64,000 bases of DNA from Thioclava sp. SK-1 (GCF_001705665.1 NZ_MDHA01000021.1:1-64000), one strand, 5' to 3'; numbered from the stretch's first letter, positions 1-8,411 are shown. The notes: generated by a model from the letters alone, not told the origin. Translations and numbers: made by a program.

Positions 1-70
1 TCGCGTCGACCCCATGAACCTGAAAGACATTCTTGGCCAGATCGAGGCCGATCGTGATAGGCTGTTCCAT
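1..70 (-). CDS. IS110-family transposase, N-terminal fragment (runs off window)
   Basis: Reading leftward from an ATG at 70, the frame is open to the window edge and gives the typical start of IS110/IS1111 DEDD transposases, with the motif TIGLDLAKNVFQVHG. The Asp in GLDLAK is the expected first catalytic residue of the RuvC-like domain. Only 23 residues are visible, so intactness cannot be judged. The LAKNVFQVHG style resembles the IS1111 group. In that group the bridge RNA lies downstream of the transposase gene, which here would be outside the window. The element sits against an interrupted IS3 orfA, so it probably inserted into that older element. Confidence 0.75.
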   Translation of the reverse strand, partial: MEQPITIGLDLAKNVFQVHGVDA

Positions 71-172
71 GGATGGCTCCTTTCGGTGGCTGTACTCAGA
101 CCCACCCTGGCACATCGCGATGCCGTTTGGGGGGGCCATCCACACCATCAATGGCGGTCATGCCCTCCATGG
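71..172 (-). mobile_element. 5' non-coding end of the IS110-type element
   Basis: About 100 bases separate the transposase start from the point where IS3 sequence resumes near 173. They contain no convincing reading frame. This is the expected short left end of an IS110/IS1111 element. It looks too short to hold a complete bridge RNA of the IS110 group. The outer boundary is an inference from where IS3 homology stops, because IS110 elements lack clear terminal inverted repeats. Confidence 0.4.
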
Positions 173-476
173 CTCGCGAAGTAGATCGCGGCCTTCGTCG
201 GGAAAACTGCCCCCCTGACTGTTTTCTGATCCGCCTCAGTTTAGCACTTCCCGCTCCTCTCGCAAGATACGGTTCTCTTTGCGCAAGCGTTCATTTTCAA
301 GGCGCAGTTCCACGTCCTCGGCGGTAGCCGGATCGGCCGAATAAATCCCGCATCCACTTGCCCAAGGCCGAAAACCCAACCCCAAGGTCGGAGGCCACCT
401 GTCGCCGTGTCAGGCCGCTGTGCGCCGCGATCCGCACCGCTTCGCGCTTGAAATCTTCACTATGCTTGGGTGCCAT
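173..476 (-). pseudogene. IS3-family transposase OrfA, broken
   Basis: From an ATG at 476 leftward the frame begins MAPKHSEDFKREAVRIA and continues with a helix-turn-helix (GLTRRQVASDLGVG) typical of IS3-family OrfA. A frameshift follows the GKWMRD segment. The leucine-zipper part (ENERLRKENRILREEREVL) then appears in another frame. After it a 44-base insert (196-239) carries a stop, and the OrfA tail (KAAIYFAS) resumes behind it. Downstream the IS110 end interrupts the element. A TGGACTTGCC-type IS3 terminus lies inverted at 531-539. The gene cannot give a functional product. Confidence 0.7.
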
Positions 477-539
477 ATCCAGTCTCCTTCAAAGCGAGCG
501 TTGCTCACAGAAAACCGGAACGGAAGTGAGGCAAGTCCA

Positions 540-911
540 GACCTGCGTCTGATCTATGAGGCCCCCTCCGCCGAGGAGGCCGCCCGCAGGCGCGATGCCT
601 TCGAGGAGAAATGGGCAGGGAACTACCCCTCGATCGCTCTGGCCCGGCGCCGGGCTTGGGCCGAAGTGACCCCGTTCTTTGCCTTCAGCGCTGGAATCCG
701 GAAGATCATCTACACTACGAACGCCGTGGAGTCGCTGAACCGGATGCTAAGACAGACGCTAAAGATAAAAAGCTTGTTCCCGACCGAGGCTACAACCAAG
801 TTGATCTACCTCGCCATCCGCAAATTCGAGAAAGGCTGCCGCGCTGTCAGTGAATGGGTTGCGGCCCGCAATCAACCGGCCATACTGCTCGCAGGACGCT
901 TCGACGCCTAA
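540..911 (+). pseudogene. IS256-family (mutator) transposase, C-terminal fragment
   Basis: The frame ending at 911 encodes the C-terminal third of an IS256-type transposase. It includes IRKIIYTTNAVESLNRMLRQ, the conserved region with the last catalytic Glu, followed by FPTEATTKLIYLAIRK. The N-terminal two thirds, with the two catalytic Asp residues, is missing. The homology starts exactly where the IS3 terminus at 531-539 stops, so the IS3 element probably truncated it. An IS256-like end may follow near 950-965. In-frame codons before 540 belong to IS3 DNA and are not part of the gene. Confidence 0.75.
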
Positions 912-984
912 ACGTATCTAAAAACCGCATGGGCGCGATCAAATACACAGAATTTCAGACAATCCCCCAAAATAACAACGGACA

Positions 985-1397
985 GCAACCACAAGTTCAA
1001 CATCGCACCGCACCTGCTGAATAGTGACGTCACAGCGGATGCGCCAAATCAGAAGTGGGCTGGCGACATCAGCTACATTTGGACGTTTGAGGGATGGCTG
1101 TATCTGGCTGTTACCCTCGACCTGCATTCAAGGCGTCGATGTCAGGGAGAGGCAATCGCTATGACAACGCCGCCGTTTTACGTCGGGGATGGCAGTCCAC
1201 TGGACTCTCGCCTGTTTTCCCTCCTCACCTTCTTCAAAACCATTAAGGCCGAGCTGATCTGGCGACGGTCATGGGAAACGAGGCGACAGGCTGTGATGGC
1301 AGCCATTGAATATATCAACGGCTTCTACAATCCGCGGCGCCGCCATTCAGCACTGGGCTGGAAAAGCCCCACTGCTTTCGAACGCAAGGTGGCTTAA
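985..1397 (+). pseudogene. IS3-family transposase OrfB, internally deleted
   Basis: The first part reads as the DDE domain (WAGDISYIWTFEGWLYLAV, then LDLHSRR). The central region with the second catalytic Asp is deleted, with a frame change. The text resumes as MSGRGNRYDNAAV. A 51-base insert near 1177-1227 replaces the catalytic Glu, after which the C-terminus (FFKTIKAELIWRRSWETRRQA to AFERKVA) is intact up to the stop at 1397. An IS3 right end (AGGTCCA) closes the element near 1436. It has lost two of three catalytic residues and is dead. It points away from the OrfA piece at 173-476, so the two come from different copies or an inversion. Confidence 0.75.
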
Positions 1398-1578
1398 ACG
1401 AGCACCGGCGGCGTCACGAAAAACGCGACAGGTCCAGTCAGCCTTTTCACGAACGTCGATATGTGCCATAGGCTTTTAGTTTCTTTGCTGCATCGGCGGG
1501 GAGTGCCACCCGCCTGAAGCGCAGATAGGTCCCCTTTTTGGCGGATGCTAGTTCCAAATGTGCAGGAATGTCGCTCAA

Positions 1579-2646
1579 ATGTCGGATGTCAGACGCTCAG
1601 AATCAGACGAAAAAGTTTTCGGAAATCAATATTTTACATCTATTTCAAGGGCGGCGCGTCTAAGTGTTGCTCCGATGATGGATTGGACCACACCGGAATG
1701 TCGACTGTTCCATCGCATCATCTCAAAAAACGCGTTGCTTTATACTGAAATGGTGACCGCCCCTGCCCTGATCCATGGGGATCGCGGCAGGCATCTTGAT
1801 TATCACGATATCGAACATCCCGTGGCCTTGCAGCTGGGTGGGTCGGTGCCAGAAGAGCTTGCGCAGGCGGTTAAAATCGCAAGCGACTGGAATTATGACG
1901 AAATCAACCTGAATTGCGGCTGTCCTTCTGATCGGGTGCAATCTGGAGCCTTTGGCGCGGTGTTGATGAAATCACCGGATTTGGTTGCGGATTGTGTTGC
2001 AGCGATGCAAGCGGCCGCGCCGGTCGAGGTGACAGTGAAATGCCGGATCGGTGTGGATGACCAAGATCCCAATGTCGTTTTGCCAGAGTTTCTTCGGATC
2101 GTTTCAGCAGCCGGGGTGACGCGCTTTACCATTCATGCACGCAAAGCCTGGTTGCAAGGACTGTCACCGAAGGACAATAGAACGATCCCGCCGCTTGATT
2201 ATGCTTTGGTCTATCGTATGCGTCAGGAATTTCCGCAGCTGCATTTGTCGATCAACGGAGGGGTGACCACATTGGCGCAGGCGCAAGACCAACTAAAGAC
2301 TGGATTGGACGGCGTAATGGTCGGTCGGGCGGCCTATCATGATCCGATGGCTGTTCTGGGGGCGGCGGATCAGTTGATTTGGGATGATGGAGTGACCCGT
2401 GATCCATTCGACGTGGCGCAAGACATGGTGCCCTATATTGCAGATCACCTTCAGCAAGGTGGCCGCCTGCATCACTATACGCGTCACATGCTGGGGCTCT
2501 TTCACGGGCGCGCTGGCGCACGTAAATTCCGCCAAATCCTGTCACAGGGTGCGACACGCGACGGGGCCGATGTAGCATTGTTTGAGACGGCAGTGAACGC
2601 TGTTCGTCAAGCGCAAGAACATGATGTCACGCCAGCGACATTCTAG
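1579..2646 (+). CDS. dusA: tRNA-dihydrouridine(20/20a) synthase DusA
   Basis: A flavin enzyme that reduces uridine 20/20a in the tRNA D-loop with NADPH. Family landmarks are visible in order: RLSVAPMMDWT at the FMN-barrel start, NLNCGCPSDRVQ with the catalytic Cys, and HARKAWLQGLSPKDNR, which is specific to the DusA subfamily. The GGV and MVGRAAY phosphate-binding segments follow. The ATG at 1579 is chosen because AGGA lies 11 bases upstream. An ATG at 1558 is possible but has no ribosome site. Even the later start gives about 30 residues before the conserved core, longer than usual. The IS remnants end only about 140 bases upstream. A hairpin repeat follows the stop. Confidence 0.93.
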   Translation: MSDVRRSESDEKVFGNQYFTSISRAARLSVAPMMDWTTPECRLFHRIISKNALLYTEMVTAPALIHGDRGRHLDYHDIEHPVALQLGGSVPEELAQAVKIASDWNYDEINLNCGCPSDRVQSGAFGAVLMKSPDLVADCVAAMQAAAPVEVTVKCRIGVDDQDPNVVLPEFLRIVSAAGVTRFTIHARKAWLQGLSPKDNRTIPPLDYALVYRMRQEFPQLHLSINGGVTTLAQAQDQLKTGLDGVMVGRAAYHDPMAVLGAADQLIWDDGVTRDPFDVAQDMVPYIADHLQQGGRLHHYTRHMLGLFHGRAGARKFRQILSQGATRDGADVALFETAVNAVRQAQEHDVTPATF

Positions 2647-2711
2647 AGGGTATATCGCGTCACAATAGCGCGTATGCGTTGGAAACTGGCGTGGAAGGGC
2701 TCTGCCCCGAC

Positions 2712-2746
2712 CGCCTTTTAGGGGGCTCGACGCCCCCTAAAAGGCG
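2712..2746. repeat. Perfect 15-bp hairpin within an intergenic repeat, between convergent genes
   Basis: Arms of 15 bases (CGCCTTTTAGGGGGC and its complement) enclose a 5-base loop. The flanks (GGGCTCTGCCCC on the left, CCCCGGGATATTTCCAGCAAG on the right, about 2697-2772) resemble the dispersed intergenic repeat seen downstream of many Rhodobacterales genes. This is recalled, not searched. It lies between the stops of dusA and mazG and probably terminates transcription from both sides. Confidence 0.6.
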
Positions 2747-2784
2747 CCCTCCCCGGGATATTTCCAGCAAGCTGAAACTGCTAG

Positions 2785-3624
2785 CTAGAAGATACCTTTG
2801 TGTTTCGCAGCATCCCACAGCGCATCCATTTCTTCTAAAGTGCTATCTTGCGGAGTTTTTCCAAGCTTGTTGAGCGAGGTTTCAACATCTGCAAATCGGT
2901 TGGTAAATTTGCGGTTAGTACGTCTGAGAGCCGCTTCGGCATCCAACCCAAGATGACGCCCAAGATTAACCATAACGAATAGCAGGTCGCCAAATTCATC
3001 CTCCATTGCGTCAGCGCTCAGGCTCCTGCGTGCCTCAATCAGTTCCTGTGTTTCTTCCAGCAATTTTTCCATGACCTGATCAGTTGAAGGCCAGTCAAAC
3101 CCCACGCGCGCCGCACGTTTTTGCAGCTTCAGCGCCCGGGTCAGCGCGGGCAAGGCCATAGCAATTCCGTCAAGTGTTCCAGGCGGGATTTGACCTTTGC
3201 CTGCGCGCTCTGCCGCTTTGATTTTTTCCCAATCAATGGTTTGTTGTTCAGATGTCTTCCCGGGATTTTGCGTGGCAAAAACATGCGGATGCCGTGCAAT
3301 CATCTTGGCATTGATGCGTTGCAATACGGTTGCAAGGTCAAACAGGCCCCGATCTTGGGCGATTTGAGCATGAAAGACGACTTGTAGCACTAGGTCACCA
3401 AGCTCTGATGGCAGGTCATCCCAATCCTCTTGCGCGATGGCATCGGCCACTTCATAAGCCTCTTCGATAGTATAGGGCGCGATGGATGCAAAGTCCTGTT
3501 CAACATCCCATGGGCAGCCCGTTTGGGGGTCTCGCAGCGCCTTCATGATGGCAATCAGTCGGCTAAATTCATGGCCCGGGTCATTGCGGCTGTCATGGAT
3601 CACTGCGTCATGTGGGTGTGCCAT
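2785..3624 (-). CDS. mazG: Nucleoside triphosphate pyrophosphohydrolase MazG
   Basis: A house-cleaning enzyme that hydrolyses non-canonical NTPs to NMP and pyrophosphate. The 279-residue product carries two MazG folds. The first has CPWDVEQDF and the metal-binding EEAYEVADAI. The second has EETQELIEARRS and EDEFGDLLFVMVNLGRHL. Length and arrangement match E. coli-type MazG. The start at 3624 has AGAGGAAG just upstream; an in-frame Met at 3672 lacks this and would overlap the divergent promoter region. It is transcribed away from the M20 amidohydrolase, with about 60 bases between the two starts. Confidence 0.92.
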   Translation of the reverse strand: MAHPHDAVIHDSRNDPGHEFSRLIAIMKALRDPQTGCPWDVEQDFASIAPYTIEEAYEVADAIAQEDWDDLPSELGDLVLQVVFHAQIAQDRGLFDLATVLQRINAKMIARHPHVFATQNPGKTSEQQTIDWEKIKAAERAGKGQIPPGTLDGIAMALPALTRALKLQKRAARVGFDWPSTDQVMEKLLEETQELIEARRSLSADAMEDEFGDLLFVMVNLGRHLGLDAEAALRRTNRKFTNRFADVETSLNKLGKTPQDSTLEEMDALWDAAKHKGIF

Positions 3625-3687
3625 TGAACTTCCTCTTCGGCTCTGCTCGACTAGACCTGTAATGCCACGCAAAGGCCCTATGATACC

Positions 3688-4848
3688 ATGCCCGTTTTAA
3701 ACAGAATTGCCGCCCTGTCCCCGGAAATGACGCGGTGGCGTCATTGGCTTCATCAACATCCAGAACTTGGCTTTGATCTGCCACAGACTTCCGCATTTGT
3801 TGCGCAGCGTCTAACAGAGATGGGTGTAGATGAGCTGCATGAAGGGATCGCGACGAGCGGTGTTGTCGCCGTAATCAATGGAAGCGGTGATGGGCCAACG
3901 ATTGGACTGCGCGCAGATATGGATGCGCTACCGATTACGGAGGTGGCAAGCCATGATCATGCATCATTGACTGCCGGGAAAATGCATGCCTGCGGCCATG
4001 ATGGGCATATGGCGATGCTCTTGGGGGCTGCGCAATACTTGACCGAGACACGGCGCTTTGCCGGCAGTGTTGTCTTGATATTCCAGCCCGCCGAGGAAGA
4101 TGGCGGCGGCGGCGAGGTGATGGTGCGCGAGGGCGTGTTGGATCAGTTCAAGATCCAAGAAGTTTACAGCATCCATAACGCCCCAAATATGCAGTTTGGC
4201 ACATTCATGACCGCGCCTGGGCCGATCATGGCCTCGGTGGATGAGGCATGGGTGACCGTCACGGGTCGTGGCGGTCATGCCGCCGTACCCTTTGAATGCG
4301 TCGATCCGACACCGGCGATTGTTGCGATGGTGCAGGCGCTGAATACCATCGTATCGCGCAATATCGCCGCGCAAGATGAACTGGTGATTTCGGTCACGCA
4401 GGTGCATGTGGGATCGGCAGCAAATGTAATTGCCGATGATGGCTGGTTCTGTGCCACCATTCGTGCCTTTGATCCCGATATCCGCGCGCGTGCAGAGCTA
4501 CGTTTGCGCGAGATTGTCGCCGGAATCGCCAGTGCATTTGGCGTAACGGCAGAGATTAAATTTGATCGTGGCTATCCACCCACTGTGAATGATGCCGATT
4601 GTGCGGCATTTGCAGCAGATGTCGCGGCTGAAATCGCGGGTGACGCGGCGGTAGAGCGCAATGGCCCGCGTGCGATGGGGGCAGAAGATTTCGCCTATAT
4701 GCTGCAGGCTCGGCGGGGTGCCTATATGTTCGTGGGCACGGGTCCGGGCGCAGGTTTGCATCATCCTAAGTTCGATTTCAACGATGAGGCCGCGCCGATT
4801 GGTGCCTCCTATTTTGCACGTTTGGTGGAAGCAGCGATGCCGCTGTAA
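3688..4848 (+). CDS. M20-family amidohydrolase (hippurate/N-acyl amino acid hydrolase type)
   Basis: A 386-residue M20D metallopeptidase that would cleave N-acyl or amide bonds of amino acids (aminoacylase, hippuricase, IAA-conjugate hydrolase). The di-metal site residues are visible: Cys102 and His104 in HACGHDGH, Glu136/137 in QPAEED, His163 in SIHNAP and a C-terminal His in LHHPKF. The lid/dimerisation domain starts near GRGGHAAVP. The ribosome site is weak (AAAGG about 12 bases upstream). The gene stands alone, divergent from mazG. Exact substrate cannot be told from sequence. Confidence 0.88.
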   Translation: MPVLNRIAALSPEMTRWRHWLHQHPELGFDLPQTSAFVAQRLTEMGVDELHEGIATSGVVAVINGSGDGPTIGLRADMDALPITEVASHDHASLTAGKMHACGHDGHMAMLLGAAQYLTETRRFAGSVVLIFQPAEEDGGGGEVMVREGVLDQFKIQEVYSIHNAPNMQFGTFMTAPGPIMASVDEAWVTVTGRGGHAAVPFECVDPTPAIVAMVQALNTIVSRNIAAQDELVISVTQVHVGSAANVIADDGWFCATIRAFDPDIRARAELRLREIVAGIASAFGVTAEIKFDRGYPPTVNDADCAAFAADVAAEIAGDAAVERNGPRAMGAEDFAYMLQARRGAYMFVGTGPGAGLHHPKFDFNDEAAPIGASYFARLVEAAMPL

Positions 4849-5087
4849 AAAACCCGCATCGCGAGTGCGTGATAGATATTGATACAATCTTTGCGGGAAA
4901 ATTTACCACTCGTTAGGGATGTGGTCTTAACCATGGTTGCGGAAGGTCAAAAGACTTTGGCACCGTTTGCACTGGCAGAATGCTGGATCGGCTGGGCCGA
5001 CCGCCTAAAACGGGTAGGGTAAACGGTGTCGACCTTCTTCAACGCCCATCCGGGCAGGTCAGATCCAACCCTGAGAGGGGCGAAAAG

Positions 5088-5594
5088 ATGCTGAAATATA
5101 AAGAAGAAATCGAACACGCCGCGCTCGAATTGGCGGAGCGGAATGGAATGTTGAAACGGCTTCCGATAGAAGAGCTGCTGTCGCGCCATCGGTATATGGA
5201 AGAGCTGTGCGAACGGCTATCAGGGGAACAGCAGGCGTTGAAAACCGCGTTTCACCAGGTCAATGGCCATATAGATACACGTGTCGGTGCCGATGAGTCA
5301 GAGATGTCGGAGCCCGTGTCCCTGCCCACAGAGCTGGCCGCGGACCTGGAGGAGCTTGAGACTGAGATCCGAATTTATCAGTATCAAATGAAGGTGTTAC
5401 AAGAGGTCATTCAAGAAACGGCCCCGTCAGATTTGTCAGAATCAATGCTAAAATTGAAATTCTTGTCAAAGTTAATGAGCGACGGCATCGAGATTGACCC
5501 GGAAGCATTTGCGCAATTGATCGAAGACTGTGCCGAAATCACCAATCTTCCTGATCCAGCCCCCGCGACATTATCTTTGGTTCGGGCGCATTAA
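5088..5594 (+). CDS. Hypothetical protein with predicted coiled coils
   Basis: Not recognised. The 168-residue product is acidic and mostly helical in appearance, with heptad-like stretches (EEIEHAALELAERNGML, LEELETEIRIYQYQMKVLQEV), and has no signal peptide or membrane segment. The start at 5088 follows GAGAGGGG with 8 bases spacing. An in-frame Met at 4980 would add a low-complexity, non-helical leader and is less likely. It is a single-gene unit between the amidohydrolase and a bidirectional terminator. The frame has the codon character of a real gene and no competing frame. Confidence 0.6.
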   Translation: MLKYKEEIEHAALELAERNGMLKRLPIEELLSRHRYMEELCERLSGEQQALKTAFHQVNGHIDTRVGADESEMSEPVSLPTELAADLEELETEIRIYQYQMKVLQEVIQETAPSDLSESMLKLKFLSKLMSDGIEIDPEAFAQLIEDCAEITNLPDPAPATLSLVRAH

Positions 5595-5615
5595 CCTTTC
5601 ATCAGATATTCCTGC

Positions 5616-5648
5616 AAAAAGCGCGACCGTTTGACCGATCGCGCTTTT
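5616..5648. terminator. Bidirectional terminator between the coiled-coil gene and lipA
   Basis: AAAAGCGCGA pairs with TCGCGCTTTT around a short loop. The A-run on one side and T-run on the other let it serve both convergent genes. Confidence 0.75.
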
Positions 5649-5676
5649 GTCATATTCTATTGTCGCTGTTACGGCG

Positions 5677-6627
5677 TCACGCACGGCCCAGTTTTGCAAG
5701 ACGCGCCGTCCGCATCCGCGCAAAATCATCCCCCGCGTGATAGCTGGAGCGTGTCAAAGGTGTGGCCGAAACCATCAAAAACCCTTTGTTATACGCAGCT
5801 TTTTCATAACTTTTGAATTCGTCTGGATGCACGAAACGTTCCACTGCATGGTGTTTCGGCGTAGGCTGCAAATATTGCCCGATGGTCAAGAAATCAATAT
5901 CGGCAGAGCGCATGTCATCCATGACCTGACGCACCTCTTGGTCTTTCTCGCCCAGGCCCACCATGATGCCCGATTTGGTGAACATCGCCGGATCCAGCTG
6001 CTTAACCCGGTGCAGCAATTGCAAGCTGTGGAAATAGCGCGCGCCAGGACGCACTGTGGGATACAGGCCCGGAACGGTTTCCAGATTGTGGTTGAAAACA
6101 TCTGGCCGTGCCTCGACCACTTTTTCCAAAACGCTATCGTCGCATTTTAAAAAATCCGGGGTCAGGATTTCGATCGTTGTATCAGGGGAGCGATGACGAA
6201 TCGCACGAATGGTTTGGGCGAAATGCTCCGCGCCGCCATCTTCCAAATCATCACGGTCAACTGATGTGATCACAACATGGTTTAGACCCAATGTTTGCAC
6301 CGCGTGGGCGACGCGGCCGGGTTCAAACACGTCCAACGCATCCGGGCGCCCCGTTGCCACATTGCAAAACGAACAACCCCGGGTGCAAATATCACCCATA
6401 ATCATCATGGTTGCGTGGCCTTGCGACCAACATTCACCCACGTTGGGACAGCCTGCCTCTTCACAAACTGTGACCAGCTTGTTTGATTTAATGATGTCCT
6501 TGGTGTCTTTATACCCTTGGCTTACCGGTGCTTTTACACGAATCCAGTCTGGCTTTTTTGGCTGGACGTTATCCGGACGATGCGCCTTTTCGGGGTGGCG
6601 CTGGTCGGGCAATTTCAAATCGCGCAT
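5677..6627 (-). CDS. lipA: Lipoyl synthase LipA
   Basis: A radical SAM enzyme that inserts two sulfurs into protein-bound octanoyl groups to make lipoyl cofactors, as needed by the pyruvate dehydrogenase encoded at 36647-40403. The N-terminal cluster ligands are in [13 protein letters not shown] and the radical SAM motif is CTRGCSFC. The closing RSSYHAGD supplies the serine ligand of the sacrificed auxiliary cluster. The start at 6627 gives 316 residues, the usual length, and has AAGGA 9 bases upstream. Earlier in-frame Mets (6669, 6759) lack ribosome sites. It is transcribed divergently from the peroxiredoxin. Confidence 0.97.
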   Translation of the reverse strand: MRDLKLPDQRHPEKAHRPDNVQPKKPDWIRVKAPVSQGYKDTKDIIKSNKLVTVCEEAGCPNVGECWSQGHATMMIMGDICTRGCSFCNVATGRPDALDVFEPGRVAHAVQTLGLNHVVITSVDRDDLEDGGAEHFAQTIRAIRHRSPDTTIEILTPDFLKCDDSVLEKVVEARPDVFNHNLETVPGLYPTVRPGARYFHSLQLLHRVKQLDPAMFTKSGIMVGLGEKDQEVRQVMDDMRSADIDFLTIGQYLQPTPKHHAVERFVHPDEFKSYEKAAYNKGFLMVSATPLTRSSYHAGDDFARMRTARLAKLGRA

Positions 6628-6717
6628 GCGAGCAGGTCCTTTCAGGTCCTTTCGGCTTTTATCTGACATAAAACGAAACCGGGACCATTGCAACGCGCAC
6701 GCACACAAGCATTGCGC

Positions 6718-6747
6718 CATATGCATAGGGGACGCCCGCTGCATATG
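6718..6747. promoter_or_regulatory. Inverted repeat in the lipA/peroxiredoxin divergent region
   Basis: CATATGCA at 6718-6725 is matched by TGCATATG at 6740-6747, a perfect 8-base inverted repeat with 14 bases between arms. It sits roughly midway between the two divergent starts, so it may be a regulator site. No T-run follows. The binding protein is unknown. Confidence 0.35.
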
Positions 6748-6858
6748 CCGCATCTGCACAAACCACCCATTGCGGGTTATTGCGGCAAAGGTTAGAATTG
6801 TTCCAATATGGCGGCCCTCCAGCTGCCACCTCCCCTAACCTAAAATTTGGAGACCTCT

Positions 6859-7407
6859 ATGCAGCCCGGTGTAAAGCTTCCCGAAATCACTTTCCGTACC
6901 CGCGTTCGCGACGAATCCATCGGTGGATCGAACCCATTCCGTTGGGAAGACAAAACCACCAGCGATTATTTCGGCGGCAAGCGGGTGATCTTATTCTCGT
7001 TGCCCGGTGCGTTCACGCCAACCTGCTCCACCTATCAGCTGCCCGGCTTTGAAAATGGCTTCGCAGAGTTCCAAAAGCAGGGCATTGACGCAATCTATTG
7101 CATGTCAGTCAACGACGCGTTCGTGATGAACCAATGGGCGAAATCGCAGAACCTGCAGAATGTATCCGTGATCCCTGATGGATCGGGTGAATTTACCCGC
7201 CGCGTCGGCATGTTGGTGCGCAAAGACAATCTGGGGTTCGGCCTGCGTTCCTGGCGTTACGCTGCAGTCGTCAAAGACGGCGTTGTCGAAGCATGGTTTG
7301 AAGAGCCCGGTCTGATGGACCAATGCCCAGAGGATCCCTATGGCGAATCCTCACCAGAATCGCTGTTGAAATGGCTGCAGGCCAATCCGGCAGAAGCTGC
7401 AGCCTAA
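6859..7407 (+). CDS. Peroxiredoxin, Prx5-like (AhpC/TSA fold)
   Basis: A thiol peroxidase reducing H2O2 and alkyl hydroperoxides. The 182-residue product has the Prx5 signature PGAFTPTCSTYQLPGF with the peroxidatic Cys in TPTCS, and an Arg in GLRSWRYAAVV in the usual distal position. A further Cys lies in MDQCPEDPYG near the C-terminus, as in many bacterial Prx5 proteins. The ATG at 6859 has GGAG 6 bases upstream. A TTG four codons earlier overlaps that ribosome site and is rejected. A GC-rich hairpin with CAGCCCG/CGGGCTG arms at about 7435-7459 follows the stop. Confidence 0.9.
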   Translation: MQPGVKLPEITFRTRVRDESIGGSNPFRWEDKTTSDYFGGKRVILFSLPGAFTPTCSTYQLPGFENGFAEFQKQGIDAIYCMSVNDAFVMNQWAKSQNLQNVSVIPDGSGEFTRRVGMLVRKDNLGFGLRSWRYAAVVKDGVVEAWFEEPGLMDQCPEDPYGESSPESLLKWLQANPAEAAA

Positions 7408-7505
7408 GTTCAGGTCATCAGTGCCTATGTTCCTCAGCCCGGCGTATCGCGTCGGGCTGTTTGCGTATCTACTGTCCGATTGAGCCATAAGCGCCGCTAT
7501 ATCGA

Positions 7506-8411
7506 TCAGGCCAGCCGATGGCCGCGCCGTTCAAACCACAGCCCCCAAAACGTGCCACCGATCACCAATACCGCGCCGGCCAATGTCGTCATGGTTGGCA
7601 TTTCCAGGAAGAACACTGCACCAATCGCAAGCGAATAGATCAGTCGCAAATAATCGACTGGGGCCAGTGCCGTCGCCTCTCCCACGCGAAAGCCCAGGAA
7701 ATTCAGACTTTGGCCCAATGTTGACAGACCACCAATACAGACCAAAAGCGCCCATTGCAGCGCGCTGGGGGCCACCCAGCCATACAGCGCCGGCCCCGCC
7801 AAAAGCACGCCAACGCCCAAGGCCTGATAGGTAATCACGGTCGCCAAGCTTTCGCTTTGGGCCAGTTTGCGCACAATCACCATGATCATCGCAACTGCCC
7901 CCGCCGATACCAGCGCCAAAAGCGTATAGTGATCGACCGAACCGCCCACCGGATTGCAGATCACGACAACGCCCACAAACCCCAGCACGATACCAATCCA
8001 ACGGTGCACCCAGACGATTTCATGCAAGATCACAATGGCAAAAATCGCCACAAAGAATGAACGTGAGAAGCTGATTGCGACCGCATCGGCCAACGGCAAA
8101 TGCACCATCGCGGTGAACCCTGCGGTCATTGCCACGGTCGACAAGGCTACACGCAGCACATGCAGCTTGGGCGCAGCGGTCTGAAACACCTGTGCCGGGG
8201 TGCGGATCATTCTTGGCGCCATCGCAAGGGTCATTACCACCTGCCGAATGAACAGGATCTGCACGACCGGGATCGCCTCTCCTACGGATTTGATCAACGC
8301 TGTCATGGTGGTCAACACAAGCCCCGCTAGCGCAATCCACACCGCCCCCTGAAGGTTGCGCGGCAGATGGGCCATATAGGCGCGCAACCGGGTCGAGACA
8401 TCAAGAACCAT
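7506..8411 (-). CDS. DMT-superfamily (EamA) membrane transporter
   Basis: A 301-residue inner-membrane protein with about ten hydrophobic segments arranged as two EamA repeats, the usual layout of drug/metabolite exporters. Examples are LQGAVWIALAGLVLTTMTAL near the N-terminus and the segment YSLAIGAVFFLEMP near the end. The substrate cannot be inferred. The Met at 8411 is preferred over one at 8540 because it starts just before the first domain, but the ribosome site is weak. It is divergent from the GntR-type regulator at 8634, a common pairing for regulator and exporter, so the regulator may control it. Confidence 0.85.
   Translation of the reverse strand: MVLDVSTRLRAYMAHLPRNLQGAVWIALAGLVLTTMTALIKSVGEAIPVVQILFIRQVVMTLAMAPRMIRTPAQVFQTAAPKLHVLRVALSTVAMTAGFTAMVHLPLADAVAISFSRSFFVAIFAIVILHEIVWVHRWIGIVLGFVGVVVICNPVGGSVDHYTLLALVSAGAVAMIMVIVRKLAQSESLATVITYQALGVGVLLAGPALYGWVAPSALQWALLVCIGGLSTLGQSLNFLGFRVGEATALAPVDYLRLIYSLAIGAVFFLEMPTMTTLAGAVLVIGGTFWGLWFERRGHRLA

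Noticed and set aside
71-172. IS110 bridge RNA in the left end
   Set aside because: Too short, and the transposase looks like the IS1111 group, where the RNA is on the other side.
1447-1578. A 43-codon minus-strand frame ending before dusA, with a coding-like C-terminus (AKKGTYLRFRRVALPAD)
   Set aside because: It has only a TTG start abutting the dusA ATG, no ribosome site and no family I recognise; it may be a gene relic but cannot be supported.
1579-1700. Genomic island integrated at dusA
   Set aside because: No integrase and no repeat of the dusA core is visible in the window.
4849-5087. Sigma-54-like TGGCAC...TTGC before the coiled-coil gene
   Set aside because: The GG-GC spacing is 8 instead of 10 bases.
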